Notes under the pieces: model-generated | What the model saw: only the letters and a program-made list of their open reading frames with translations | Told to the model about the DNA's origin: nothing | Database searches by the model: none | From: Arthrobacter sp. AL12 | GTDB taxonomy: Bacteria > Actinomycetota > Actinomycetes > Actinomycetales > Micrococcaceae | DNA length: 64,000 nucleotides | Direction of reading: 5' to 3' | Assembly (NCBI RefSeq): GCF_029960645.1 | Contig: NZ_JASBQY010000009.1 | Span: 91,941-155,940, forward strand | Translations under genes and position numbers: made by a program | Shown: positions 17,725 through 27,012 of the stretch, one piece after another | Position numbering within the stretch: position 1 is the first letter of the stretch | Layout of the letters: every line of letters begins with the position of its first letter

Positions 17725-17734
17725 CCTTGCACTG

Positions 17735-20227
17735 ATGTCTCTTATCCGCGCGCTGAGCAAGGAACTGCAGGCACGCAGCGACGACTCGCTGCGGGCCTTG
17801 TTCTCCGCGCGGCCGGACCTCATCTCCCCGGGTGTGCCGGACTTCGCCGCCCTCGCCGCCCGTGCAAGCGGCCGCGTCAGCGTGCAGCGGGCCCTGGAGC
17901 GGCTGAACCGCCCGGAAATGCAGGTCCTGGAAACCCTGCACCTGTGCACGAACACGGACACCGGGCACAGCGCCTCGGCCCCGATGCTGAAGAAGCTGAT
18001 CAACGGCGCGACCCTGACCGCCATCGAAAAGATGCTGCATTCGCTCCAGGAACTGGCCCTTGTCCGCCGGGCGGAACCTCCGCCCGGCGCAGCGCCGCCC
18101 GCGGGACCAAAGCAGCGCTACTACCTGCCGGTCGGCAGCCTCAAGGACGTCATCGGGATCTACCCGGCCGGACTCGGGCGCAGCTACACCGAGCTGGTCC
18201 GGCTCCAGCCGGCCTTCGCGCAGCGCGTGGTCCAGCTCGTCGGGGAACTGCACCGCGGCGGCGCGGCCATCTCCCCCGCGGCCACGCCGATGGAGGCCGC
18301 GCTGTCGCTGCAGCACTGGACGGCCACGCCGGAGTCCCTGCGGCAGATCCTGGCCACCGCCCCGGAACGCACCCCTGCGCTGCTCGCCCGCTTCGGGAAC
18401 TGGGCCATGGGCGCCGTTCCCCAGGCGCAACGGCGCGCCTCCGTGCTGCACGAGGCCGCCGACGTCGGGCCGGTGGACTGGCTCCTGGCCCGCGGGCTGC
18501 TGGTGCCGCTGGACGCCGCCCACGTGGAGCTTCCGCACAGCGTCGGGGTCTCGCTGCGCGGCGGCTTTGTCATCGAGAAGTTCGCGCTGACGCCCCCGGT
18601 GCCGCGGCTTGGCTCGACCTCGGCGGCGCTGCGCCGCAACGCCGCCCTGGGCGCGATCGCCGAGACCCTCCGGCTGGTGGGTGAACTGCTGTACAGCGTC
18701 CGCGAACAGCCGCTCGTCACCCTGCGCAGCGGCGGCGTGGGCGTCCGGGAGCTCAAACGCCTGGCGGACGTGGTGCGGATCGAGGTGCACGACGCCGGGG
18801 TGCTGGCCGAGTTGTGTGCCCTGTCCGGCCTCATCCGCCTGGACGTGGACAGTTCCGCCTGGGTCCAGCCGGCGCAGCTGGAGTGGCTGACGCTGCCGCG
18901 ACAGGAACAGTGGCTCTGGCTGGTCAATGCCTGGCTCGCCAGCGAACGCGCGCCATCCCTGGTGGGACAGCCCGTCAGCGGCCAGGCCGCGGTCCCGGCC
19001 CTGCACCGCGGGGCGGCCGGCGGCACCATCAACGCGCTCTCGGCCGAAGCCCAGCGCCCGGACGCTCCCGTGGTCCGGAAACGGATTCTGGAAATCCTGG
19101 CCGAACTGACCGAGGAGGCCGCGGCCCTTGACGGGCAGGCCCCGGTCCTGGATGCCGCGGCCGTGCTGGAACGCGCCGACTGGACCCAGCCCCGGATGGC
19201 GCGGCGTTTCAGCTCGCTGGTCCGCGGGATCCTGGCCGAGGCCGAACTGCTGGGCCTCATCGGCTCGGGCGCGCTAAGCCAGATCGGCGCGGCCATCGCC
19301 GCCGAACAGCCCGATGAGGCGATGGGCATCCTGGGCGAACACCTGCCGGCCGCCCTGAACCACGTCCTGCTCCAGGCCGACCTGACGGCGGTGGCGCCCG
19401 GCTATCTCGCGCCGGATCTGACCGAGAAACTCCTCACCATGGCCGACGCCGAAGGCCAGGGCCCCGCGACAATCTACCGCTTCTCCGTCGCCTCGGTCCG
19501 GCGCGCGCTCGACGCCGGCCAGGACGCCCAGGCGATGCTGGACTTCCTGGGCCTGCACTCGGCCACGGCGATCCCGCAGCCGCTGAAGTATCTGATCGAG
19601 GACACCGCCGCCCGGCACGCCAGGCTGCGGGTGGGGTCCGCCGCGAGCTTCATCCAGAGCGACGACGAAATGGCCCTCCTGGAACTGCTCAACTCGCCCG
19701 GCGCCGCCGGCCTCGGCCTGGTCCGGCTCGCCCCCACCGTGCTGGTCTCGCACGCCGCGCCGCGGGAAACAGCGCAGCTGCTCCGCAGCCTGGGGCTGTC
19801 CCCGGCGGTGGACGAATCCGAGGCAGGCGGCATCCGGCTGCGCCGCATTACTGCGGTGCCCGGCAGTGTCCGGCCGGTCTACAGCGCCCCGCGCACGGCC
19901 CCTCCGGAAGCCGACGTCGACGCCCAACTGGCAGTACTGCGCAGCGAACGGACCGGCGCCGGCGCGTCCCTGCATCCGGCCGCGGCCCCCGGCAGTGAAG
20001 AGGCGACGCAGCTGGGGCTGGAAACCCTGCAGAAGGCAATCCGGCTCAAGCAGCGTGTGGTGATGAACGTCGTCGACGGCATGGGGAATGCCGTGCGGGA
20101 AACTGTTGTTCCGGTAGCTGTGAACGGCGGACGGGTCCGGGTCTTCGACCCGGCCAGGGAAACCGAACGCGTCCTGTCCATCCACCGGATTATCGACGTA
20201 GAAGCCGCAGAGGAATTGCTCCAGTGA
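17735..20227 (+). CDS. Helicase-associated protein (XPB partner)
   Basis: This 830-residue protein lacks Walker motifs but has the long alpha-helical organisation of actinobacterial helicase-associated (Helicase_C_3-type) proteins found directly upstream of XPB. The opening SLIRALSKELQARSDDSLRALF and the C-terminal block (LKQRVVMNVVDGMGNAV, VNGGRVRVFDPARETERVLSIHRI) are the family ends; the last resembles a WYL-like fold. It probably helps the XPB helicase in DNA repair. Its stop overlaps the XPB start codon (GTGA), so the proteins are made together. Confidence 0.88.
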   Translation: MSLIRALSKELQARSDDSLRALFSARPDLISPGVPDFAALAARASGRVSVQRALERLNRPEMQVLETLHLCTNTDTGHSASAPMLKKLINGATLTAIEKMLHSLQELALVRRAEPPPGAAPPAGPKQRYYLPVGSLKDVIGIYPAGLGRSYTELVRLQPAFAQRVVQLVGELHRGGAAISPAATPMEAALSLQHWTATPESLRQILATAPERTPALLARFGNWAMGAVPQAQRRASVLHEAADVGPVDWLLARGLLVPLDAAHVELPHSVGVSLRGGFVIEKFALTPPVPRLGSTSAALRRNAALGAIAETLRLVGELLYSVREQPLVTLRSGGVGVRELKRLADVVRIEVHDAGVLAELCALSGLIRLDVDSSAWVQPAQLEWLTLPRQEQWLWLVNAWLASERAPSLVGQPVSGQAAVPALHRGAAGGTINALSAEAQRPDAPVVRKRILEILAELTEEAAALDGQAPVLDAAAVLERADWTQPRMARRFSSLVRGILAEAELLGLIGSGALSQIGAAIAAEQPDEAMGILGEHLPAALNHVLLQADLTAVAPGYLAPDLTEKLLTMADAEGQGPATIYRFSVASVRRALDAGQDAQAMLDFLGLHSATAIPQPLKYLIEDTAARHARLRVGSAASFIQSDDEMALLELLNSPGAAGLGLVRLAPTVLVSHAAPRETAQLLRSLGLSPAVDESEAGGIRLRRITAVPGSVRPVYSAPRTAPPEADVDAQLAVLRSERTGAGASLHPAAAPGSEEATQLGLETLQKAIRLKQRVVMNVVDGMGNAVRETVVPVAVNGGRVRVFDPARETERVLSIHRIIDVEAAEELLQ

Positions 20228-21879
20228 ACGATGGACCGCTGATCGTCCAGAGTGACAAAACCATCCTGCTCGAAGTGGACCACGAACTCGCCACCGAAGC
20301 CCGCCACGCCATCGCCGCGTTCGCCGAGCTGGAACGTGCCCCCGAGCACATCCACAGTTACCGGCTGACGCCGTTGGGGCTCTGGAACGCCCGGGCTGCC
20401 GGCCTGGACGCCGAGAAGGTGCTGGACACGCTGCTGAAGTACTCCCGCTTCCCGGTCCCGCATTCCCTGCTGATCGATGTCGAAGAGACCATGTCCCGGT
20501 ACGGCCGGCTGCGGCTCGAAAAGGACCCCCAGCACGGACTGGTCATGCGCACCAACGATTATCCGGTGTTGGAGGAGGTCAGCCGCGCCAAGAAGATCGC
20601 CCCGCTGCTGGGTCCGAGGATCGACGGCGAGACCGTCGTCGTGCACTCCTCCCAGCGCGGGCAGCTCAAGCAGATGCTGCTCAAGATCGGCTGGCCGGCC
20701 GAGGACCTGGCCGGCTACGTCGACGGGACCCCGCACCCCATCATGCTCGACGAGTCCGGCTGGAAGCTCCGCCCCTACCAGCAGCTGGCGATGGAGAACT
20801 TCTGGGCCGGCGGCAGCGGCGTCGTCGTGCTCCCCTGCGGGGCCGGGAAAACGCTGGTCGGGGCCGCCGCGATGGCCACCAGCTCCACCACGACGCTGAT
20901 CCTGGTCACCAACACGGTCTCGGCCCGGCAGTGGAAGGACGAGCTGCTGAAACGGACTTCCCTCACCGAGGAGGAAATCGGCGAGTACTCCGGCTCCGTC
21001 AAGGAAGTCCGGCCCGTCACGATCGCCACCTACCAGGTCCTGACTACCAAGCGGGGCGGGCTCTACCCGCACCTGGAGCTGGTGGACGGCAACGACTGGG
21101 GGCTGATCATCTACGACGAGGTCCACCTCCTGCCCGCCCCGATCTTCCGGATGACGGCGGACCTGCAGGCCCGCCGCCGGCTTGGCCTGACCGCCACACT
21201 GGTCCGCGAGGACGGCCGCGAGGGCGAAGTCTTCAGCCTGATCGGCCCGAAGCGCTACGACGCGCCGTGGAAGGACATCGAGGCGCAGGGCTATATCGCG
21301 CCGGCCGACTGCGTCGAGGTCCGGATCGACCTGCCCCGCGAGGAACGGGTGGCCTACGCGATGGCCGAGGACGCGGACAAGTACCGGCTGTGTGCCACGT
21401 CCGAGTCCAAGACCCTGGTGGTGGAACAGCTCGTGGCCGGGCACGCCGGCGAGCAGCTGCTGGTGATCGGGCAGTACATCGACCAGCTGGACGAGATCGG
21501 CGAGCGCCTGAACGCTCCGGTGATCAAGGGCGACACCCCGGTCAAGGAACGCCAACGGCTCTTTGACGCCTTCCGCGCCGGCGAGGTGCACACCCTCGTG
21601 GTGTCCAAGGTCGCCAACTTCTCCATCGACCTGCCCGAGGCCTCGGTCGCGATCCAGGTCTCCGGGTCCTTCGGCTCGCGGCAGGAGGAGGCTCAGCGCC
21701 TTGGCCGTCTGCTGCGTCCCAAGAAGGACGGCCGCGCCGCCCGCTTCTACTCCCTCGTGGCCAGGGACACGCTGGACCAGGACTTCGCGGCCAAGCGCCA
21801 ACGCTTCCTGGCGGAGCAGGGCTACGCCTACCGCATCATGGATGCCCGGGACGTCGGCACCAGCTCCCCCACCGAATGA
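20224..21879 (+). CDS. DNA repair helicase XPB
   Basis: This is a superfamily 2 3'-5' helicase of 551 residues. Visible motifs are the N-terminal damage-recognition region, Walker A GAGKT (Lys209), the DEVH box (298-301), motif III LTATLVREDGRE, and the C-terminal helicase motifs VVSKVANFSIDLPEASVAIQ and QRLGRLLRPK. Bacterial XPB opens DNA around lesions. It starts on a GTG overlapping the partner gene's stop and is co-transcribed with it. Confidence 0.96.
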   Translation: MNDGPLIVQSDKTILLEVDHELATEARHAIAAFAELERAPEHIHSYRLTPLGLWNARAAGLDAEKVLDTLLKYSRFPVPHSLLIDVEETMSRYGRLRLEKDPQHGLVMRTNDYPVLEEVSRAKKIAPLLGPRIDGETVVVHSSQRGQLKQMLLKIGWPAEDLAGYVDGTPHPIMLDESGWKLRPYQQLAMENFWAGGSGVVVLPCGAGKTLVGAAAMATSSTTTLILVTNTVSARQWKDELLKRTSLTEEEIGEYSGSVKEVRPVTIATYQVLTTKRGGLYPHLELVDGNDWGLIIYDEVHLLPAPIFRMTADLQARRRLGLTATLVREDGREGEVFSLIGPKRYDAPWKDIEAQGYIAPADCVEVRIDLPREERVAYAMAEDADKYRLCATSESKTLVVEQLVAGHAGEQLLVIGQYIDQLDEIGERLNAPVIKGDTPVKERQRLFDAFRAGEVHTLVVSKVANFSIDLPEASVAIQVSGSFGSRQEEAQRLGRLLRPKKDGRAARFYSLVARDTLDQDFAAKRQRFLAEQGYAYRIMDARDVGTSSPTE

Positions 21880-21886
21880 CCTTGCG

Positions 21887-21914
21887 CACCGCCCACCGCC
21901 CACCGCCCACCGCC
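21887..21914. repeat. CACCGCC tandem repeat, four copies
   Basis: Four perfect seven-base units lie just after the XPB stop codon. They are in the convergent intergenic region facing the FHA gene. No stable terminator is visible here. Confidence 0.85.
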
Positions 21915-21970
21915 CGGCGCACCGGCCTGGGCCGCCCTGCGACCCGCGCCCCTGCCGGACAGGCCCCGAA

Positions 21971-22846
21971 CTAGCGGATGTACGTCGACCCGTCCTGTTC
22001 CAGGGCTCCGGTCCGCGGGTCGCGCTGCGGGCGCTGGTAGGCGAACTCGCCGCCGCTGCGGCCGCCGAAAGGGCGTCCGTGGTCGGCAAATTCTTCACGG
22101 AAGAACGCCAGGCACCACGGTCCCATCTGGAGGCGGGAGCCGGTCCGCAGGACCGACGCCGAACCCGGACCGAAGCTGCCGCTGACTTTCCCGTGCCGGA
22201 CCAGGACGTATTCATCCCGGTCATTGTGGACGATTTCCGCATGCACTCCGTCGAGACCCGGAAGCTGCAATTCGGCGGATTCATCACTGCCGATGCGCAC
22301 CCGTTCCGCGGTGAGGCTGAACTCACGAGGGACCTGCCCGTTCCAGGACTTCGAGTCCTGCACGAAAATCAGCCGCGGCCGTCCGCCGCCCCGCGTGTAG
22401 TGGGTCGTCGTGACGCGGCGGGGAATCCTGCGCTTCACCGTCGGTAGCAGCGGCAACAGGGTCCCCGGCGGCAGCAGGGACAACCCCCGGGCCGGAGAAC
22501 GCCGGCCCCGTTTCAGCATGGGTGCCAGCGCTCCCAGCTTTCCCAGCTTGATGTGGGGTGACCTGGTAATCACCCGCTGCGACGCCGGCGCCCCGACGGC
22601 GCCGAGGCTGATGATCCTCCCGTCCGGTCCGTCCACCACCACCGTCAGCCCCTGGTCCGACAGCGTTTTGGCCAAAGGCCTGAGATCACCCAGGGACGGC
22701 AGCCGCTGCGAGAGCAGGGCGTCGATGCGGTCCAGCGCAACTACCACTTCATTTCCGGAGGCCTTCACGGATCCGCGGGCCTCCTCCCCGGATGCCTCCT
22801 GGAGGGAAAAGTCCAGGTTGATGTCAGCCCTGAACCGCGGGGCCAT
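21971..22846 (-). CDS. FHA domain protein
   Basis: This 291-residue cytoplasmic protein has a C-terminal forkhead-associated domain (residues about 185-260: VRIGSDESAELQLPGLDGVHAEIVHNDRDEYVLV, with the phosphothreonine-binding Arg/Ser and the SxxH-like VHAE block). The N-terminal half (basic, KRGRRSPARGLSLLPPGTLLPLLP) is not recognised. FHA domains read phosphothreonine, usually from Ser/Thr kinases. I chose the ATG two bases after the upstream gene's stop; a longer in-frame reading would overlap that gene fully. A link to the WXG100 gene 3 kb away is possible but unproven. Confidence 0.85.
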   Translation of the reverse strand: MAPRFRADINLDFSLQEASGEEARGSVKASGNEVVVALDRIDALLSQRLPSLGDLRPLAKTLSDQGLTVVVDGPDGRIISLGAVGAPASQRVITRSPHIKLGKLGALAPMLKRGRRSPARGLSLLPPGTLLPLLPTVKRRIPRRVTTTHYTRGGGRPRLIFVQDSKSWNGQVPREFSLTAERVRIGSDESAELQLPGLDGVHAEIVHNDRDEYVLVRHGKVSGSFGPGSASVLRTGSRLQMGPWCLAFFREEFADHGRPFGGRSGGEFAYQRPQRDPRTGALEQDGSTYIR

Positions 22847-22848
22847 GG

Positions 22849-23109
22849 TCAGACCCTGTTCTCGTCGGAACCCGCTGCGTCCTTGTCGCTGGTGGTCACG
22901 CGCAGGCTCCCGTTGAGCTTCCACGTGGCCCGCGGCGCGTCCGGGCCAATGTCGCGGGGAACCTCGATGGTCATGTCGACGAAGTTGTAGTTGATCGCGG
23001 CACCTTTGCCGGTCAGGTAGGACCACATCTCTTCGGCAAGATCCGCCCAGTCGCGGATGCTCCGGTCACCGGGGCCTGAACTGTCCACTGCGTTGCTCTC
23101 AGTCGTCAC
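22849..23109 (-). CDS. 86-residue protein paired with FHA gene
   Basis: The acidic 86-residue protein has a GTG start after a GAGGAC ribosome-binding site and ends two bases before the FHA gene. It is not secreted. Segments DWADLAEEMWSYLTGKGAAINYNFVDMTIEVPRDIG and ATWKLNGSLRV look like an ordered domain of one helix followed by beta strands. I do not recognise a family. The tight pairing suggests a partner of the FHA protein. Confidence 0.75.
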   Translation of the reverse strand: MTTESNAVDSSGPGDRSIRDWADLAEEMWSYLTGKGAAINYNFVDMTIEVPRDIGPDAPRATWKLNGSLRVTTSDKDAAGSDENRV

Positions 23110-23299
23110 TGTGTGTCCTCTTCATTGGGTAGCCGCGTCCAAGCCGCGGTGGCGGAGTGGTTCGATAGGGCCACTCTAATATCGTCCTCGGCGCAGGGGA
23201 ATGCCTCCGACGGAAACGCCTCCGTTCACCGCAGCGGCGGGTCACGGGCTGACCGGTGGCAGTCCAAGCCCACAAAACACACATCTTCCATTCAGAGAA

Positions 23300-23316
23300 C
23301 TCCCAGATTCTGGGAG
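23300..23316. promoter_or_regulatory. 17-bp palindrome before response regulator
   Basis: CTCCCAGA-T-TCTGGGAG is a perfect inverted repeat 12 bases before the response-regulator ATG, preceded by TTCAGAGAA. Its position suggests an autoregulatory operator or a leader hairpin that could cover the ribosome-binding site. Confidence 0.55.
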
Positions 23317-23328
23317 CATCATGGGAAT

Positions 23329-24039
23329 ATGAAAAAGAACGGACCCGAAGCCAAGCTGCTCGTTGTTGATGATGAACCGAACATCCGCGAGCTGCTGTCC
23401 ACCTCGCTGCGCTTTGCCGGCTTTGAGGTCGTCTCGGCATCCAACGGGCGCGAGGCGCTGGCTGCGGCCGATCTGCATTCCCCCGATCTGGCGGTCCTGG
23501 ACGTCATGCTGCCGGATATGGACGGCTTCACCGTCACCCGCCGGCTGCGTGCCGCGGGCAAGCACTTCCCCGTTCTCTTCCTCACGGCCAAGGATGACAC
23601 CGAGGACAAGGTCATGGGCCTGACCGTGGGCGGCGACGACTACGTCACCAAGCCCTTCAGCCTCGACGAGGTGGTGGCCCGCATCCGCGCCGTGCTGCGC
23701 CGGACCCAGCCGCTGCAGGATGACGATGCGGTCATCCGCGTCGATGACCTGGAGCTCGACGACGACGCCCACGAGGTCCGCCGCGGCGGCACTGTGATCG
23801 AGCTGTCCCCCACCGAATTCAAGCTCCTGCGCTACCTCATGCTGAACCCCAACCGCGTGCTGTCCAAGGCCCAGATCCTGGACCACGTCTGGGAATACGA
23901 CTTCAACGGGGATGCCTCGATCGTCGAATCCTACATTTCCTATCTGCGGCGCAAGGTGGATATTGACCCGGACGCTCCGGCCCTGATCCAGACCAAACGG
24001 GGCGTGGGGTACGTCCTGAGGACGGCCGAGAAGCGCTGA
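23329..24039 (+). CDS. OmpR/PhoB-family response regulator
   Basis: This 236-residue regulator has a receiver domain with acidic pocket Asp14/Asp15, phospho-acceptor Asp58 (LAVLDVMLPD) and Lys108 (VTKPF), then a winged-helix output domain (ELSPTEFKLLRYLMLNPNRVLSKAQILDHVW, SYISYLRRKVD, IQTKRGVGYVLR). I chose the ATG closest to the receiver domain (MKKNGPEAKLLVVDDEP); a longer reading begins inside the promoter. It precedes its histidine kinase by two bases. The sensed signal is unknown. Confidence 0.95.
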   Translation: MKKNGPEAKLLVVDDEPNIRELLSTSLRFAGFEVVSASNGREALAAADLHSPDLAVLDVMLPDMDGFTVTRRLRAAGKHFPVLFLTAKDDTEDKVMGLTVGGDDYVTKPFSLDEVVARIRAVLRRTQPLQDDDAVIRVDDLELDDDAHEVRRGGTVIELSPTEFKLLRYLMLNPNRVLSKAQILDHVWEYDFNGDASIVESYISYLRRKVDIDPDAPALIQTKRGVGYVLRTAEKR

Positions 24040-24041
24040 CC

Positions 24042-25523
24042 TTGCTGCTGCACCGTTGGAAGTCGGCGCCGCTGCGGTCCCAGCTTGTTGCCATCATGAC
24101 CGCGCTGATGCTGGTGGCCCTGGCTGCCACCGGCGCAGGAACCCTGACCCTGCTGCACAGCTATCTGCAGGGACAGGTCGATGACAAGCTCCGGGCCGCG
24201 GTCTCCTCGGTGCGCCAGCAGCAGTCCTTCAGCCAGCTCCAGGACCAGAACCAGAGCATCCCCACCGACTACTCGCTGATGCTCTTCACCCCGGGTCAGC
24301 CCCCGCTGCCGTTCGGCGGCGACAAGGCACTCCACCCGGACATCGCCGGCATCAGCGCCGCCGAGGCCGCGGACCGCGCACAAACCCCGTTCCAGGTCCG
24401 CGGCACGGACGGACGCAACTGGCGGGTGGTGGCGCTGAACGTTGTCGACAGCAACCAGCGCAGCTCCGTGGTGGTCATCGGACTCCCCCTGTGGCCGGTC
24501 GATTCCGTGATGGAACACGCCGTCCTGGTGGTCGTCGGCGTCGGGCTGCTGACCCTGGTCCTGGCGTTCTTCATCGCCACCTGGAGCATCTCGCGGTCCT
24601 TCCGGCCGCTGGCCCGGGTCGAAAAGACCGCCGCGGCGATTGCCGCCGGCGACCTCTCCCGCCGCGTCGAAATTGAGAACCCGAACACCGAGGTGGGCCG
24701 GCTGGGCAGCTCCCTCAATGCCATGCTCGCCCATATCGAGACGGCCTTTGCCGCCCGGATGGCCTCCGAGGCTCGGATGCGCCGCTTCGCCGCTGATGCC
24801 TCCCACGAACTGCGCACCCCGCTTGTGACGATCCGCGGCTTCTCCGAGCTGTACCGGCACGGCGCGTTGTCCACCCCGGAGGATGTGGCGACTGCGATGG
24901 GGCGGATCGAAAGCGAAGCCAAACGGATGGGGACCATGGTGGAGGACCTGCTGCTGCTGGCCAGGATCGATGAGCAGCGGCCGCTGCAGCAAAAGCCCGC
25001 CGATCTGCTGCTGATTGCCAACGACGCCGTGGTGGACACCCAGGCCAGCGACCGCGGCCGCGTCATCACCCTGACCGGGTTCGACGGCGGTCCGCCCGGT
25101 CCGGCGCCGGTGCTCGGCGACGAGGCCAAGCTGCGCCAGGTTGTCGGCAACCTCGTGGGCAACGCCCTGCGCTACACCCCCGAGGGCACGCCCATCGAGC
25201 TCGCCGCCGGCGTCCGGACCGACGCGGACGGCGCCCGGCAGTCCGTCATCGAGGTCCGCGACCACGGCCCCGGCGTCCCGGACGAAGAAGCCGCGCGGAT
25301 CTTCGAGCGGTTCTACCGCGCGGACACCTCCCGCACCCGGGAAACCGGAGGAAGCGGGCTGGGCCTGGCGATCGTCGCTGCCATCGTCGGCTCGCATGCC
25401 GGCACCGTCCGGGTCGCGAAGACCGACGGCGGCGGAGCCACCCTGGTGGTCAGCCTGCCGTTCCTGGACGAGGCGGAGGATGACGGTCCGGATGACGGCA
25501 CGGGTTCCGGTGACGGGGCGTAG
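24042..25523 (+). CDS. Sensor histidine kinase
   Basis: This 493-residue membrane kinase has one helix near residues 15-38, an extracytoplasmic domain of about 130 residues, a second helix (about 165-185), a HAMP domain, phospho-acceptor His255 in ASHELRTPL, and ATPase boxes NLVGNALRYTPEG, DHGPGVPDEEAARIFERFYR and GGSGLGLAIV. The start is TTG two bases after the regulator's stop. It pairs with that regulator. It resembles the TcrY/TrcS-style kinases of actinobacteria, but I cannot name the stimulus. Confidence 0.94.
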   Translation: MLLHRWKSAPLRSQLVAIMTALMLVALAATGAGTLTLLHSYLQGQVDDKLRAAVSSVRQQQSFSQLQDQNQSIPTDYSLMLFTPGQPPLPFGGDKALHPDIAGISAAEAADRAQTPFQVRGTDGRNWRVVALNVVDSNQRSSVVVIGLPLWPVDSVMEHAVLVVVGVGLLTLVLAFFIATWSISRSFRPLARVEKTAAAIAAGDLSRRVEIENPNTEVGRLGSSLNAMLAHIETAFAARMASEARMRRFAADASHELRTPLVTIRGFSELYRHGALSTPEDVATAMGRIESEAKRMGTMVEDLLLLARIDEQRPLQQKPADLLLIANDAVVDTQASDRGRVITLTGFDGGPPGPAPVLGDEAKLRQVVGNLVGNALRYTPEGTPIELAAGVRTDADGARQSVIEVRDHGPGVPDEEAARIFERFYRADTSRTRETGGSGLGLAIVAAIVGSHAGTVRVAKTDGGGATLVVSLPFLDEAEDDGPDDGTGSGDGA

Positions 25524-25636
25524 CCCGGACCCCTGCAGGTTTTCCACATAGCCGGACCGCGCGGTCCCCGGGCCCCTGCGGCCTGCCTAGGCTCGAAGGG
25601 TCCGGAGAGTCCGGATTACCGCAGAGAGGGCATCCC

Positions 25637-25924
25637 ATGAGCATCATCTCCGTCGACACGGAACTTCTCCAGCTCAAGTCGGCAAACGTCAAGGCCACGG
25701 TCGACCGGATCAGCGCTGACGTCCAGGCCATGAAACACGGTCTGGACGAATTGCAGGCCACGTGGCGCGGATCGGCAGCCACCAACTTCCAGGCCCTCGT
25801 GGCCGAGTGGACCCTGACCCAGGGGAAGGTAGAGGCATCCCTGGCGTCGATCAATCTGGCTTTGAACTCCGCAGCGGCGAGCTACGCCCAGGCCGAGCTG
25901 CACAATACCCAGCGCTTCAGCTGA
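25637..25924 (+). CDS. WXG100-family (ESX) secretion substrate
   Basis: This 95-residue helical-hairpin protein carries the W-R-G variant of the WxG turn at residues 43-45, flanked by two helices without a signal peptide, as for EsxA-like type VII substrates. A GCAGAGAGGGC ribosome-binding site precedes the ATG. No EccC ATPase, other ESX membrane component or partner WXG100 gene is in this window, so it is solitary here. The intergenic DNA before it has a TCCGGA-GAG-TCCGGA direct/inverted motif. Confidence 0.88.
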   Translation: MSIISVDTELLQLKSANVKATVDRISADVQAMKHGLDELQATWRGSAATNFQALVAEWTLTQGKVEASLASINLALNSAAASYAQAELHNTQRFS

Positions 25925-25968
25925 ACCAGCGTTTCGCCTGAGCGGCCGCCACGACGCAGGAGAAGGGC

Positions 25969-26976
25969 TCAGGCTTCGGGCGTGCCCTGATGGAAGCGGA
26001 GCCGCCACTGAGCGCCGTCGTGGACCCACAGGGAGCTGCGCAGGGCCGTCCCTGACCGGGCGTGGCTGCGGTAGGTCAGGAGGACCGTCCGCTCGCCCAG
26101 CCGGTCCGCGCCCAGCAGTTCCAGCTCGATGGGGGTTCCCGGGTGATCTTCGAGGGACATCAGCACCGCGTCCCGGGTCCAGATCCGGCCTGAGCTGCCG
26201 ATCTCGGTGAAATCCGGGTGCAGCAGCACACCGGTGCGGCCGGGGTCAGCCCGGGTTTCGGGCCGGAGGAGTTCGCGCTCCAGTGCCTCCACGATGGCTT
26301 CCGGGCTCGCGTCGGTGCCCGGGGCGGGCATGGTGTCCTCGTCGAGCTCGCTGAAGAGGTCGGGTTCCTCGAAGAGCGACGGTTCGCCAAACAGCTGCTG
26401 CTGGCCGGCCAGGGCCGGCGCGGCCCGGGTTGCGGGCGCTGCCGGCTGGCCCTGCGGGCCCTGAGCGGCTGCGGGCGCGGTCCCGCCTGAGGGCGCCTGC
26501 GCGTCGGCTGCGGCGCCGAAGCCGGGGCCCTGCCGGACGGCGACGCCCTGCTGGTACGCCGTCGCGGCGGCCCTCGCGCGGTCATCGGCCGCCTCGTTCA
26601 GGTCGTGACCGGCGTGGCCGCGCACCCATTCGAAGGTGTATTTTCGGCCGACCAGCGCCTGGTCGATTTCCTTGAGCAGCTCGACGTTCATGACGGGCTT
26701 GCCGTCGGACTTGCGCCAGCCCTTGCGTTTCCAGCCCGGCATCCACTTGGTGACGGAGTTGATGACGTACTGGCTGTCGCAGAGGATGTGCAGGTCCTCA
26801 CCCGCCAGGTGCGCGGTGGAGCGGAACAGGTCCAGCACAGCCATGAGCTCGCCCATGTTGTTGGTGCCGTGCGGCCATCCCCCGGCCCTCCAGCAGTCGT
26901 CGTTCACGTACCAGGCCCATCCGGCCGGGCCGGGATTTCCTAAAGCCGAACCGTCGGCTGCTGCTGTAATCGTCAC
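25969..26976 (-). CDS. RNase HI fused to an NTF2-like (DUF4440) domain
   Basis: The N-terminal 145 residues are RNase HI with catalytic acids Asp8, Glu43, Asp67 and Asp131 and His121 in VRGHAGHD; it cuts RNA in RNA/DNA hybrids. A Gly/Ala/Pro/Gln linker (about residues 150-235) leads to a C-terminal NTF2-like domain (HPDFTEIGSSGRIWTRDAVL, WRLRFHQGTPEA). I chose the GTG (VTITAAADGSALGN) that puts the first catalytic Asp at position 8; the frame is open further upstream through the groL terminator, which argues against a longer protein. Confidence 0.88.
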   Translation of the reverse strand: MTITAAADGSALGNPGPAGWAWYVNDDCWRAGGWPHGTNNMGELMAVLDLFRSTAHLAGEDLHILCDSQYVINSVTKWMPGWKRKGWRKSDGKPVMNVELLKEIDQALVGRKYTFEWVRGHAGHDLNEAADDRARAAATAYQQGVAVRQGPGFGAAADAQAPSGGTAPAAAQGPQGQPAAPATRAAPALAGQQQLFGEPSLFEEPDLFSELDEDTMPAPGTDASPEAIVEALERELLRPETRADPGRTGVLLHPDFTEIGSSGRIWTRDAVLMSLEDHPGTPIELELLGADRLGERTVLLTYRSHARSGTALRSSLWVHDGAQWRLRFHQGTPEA

Positions 26977-27012
26977 TGCACTATCCTGCCAGACCGGGCG
27001 GGCCTTCAACGC

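Noticed and set aside
23140..23170. tRNA-like start (CCGCGGTGGCGGAGTGGTTCGA)
   Set aside because: No cloverleaf, anticodon arm or T-arm follows; it is a chance match upstream of the response regulator.
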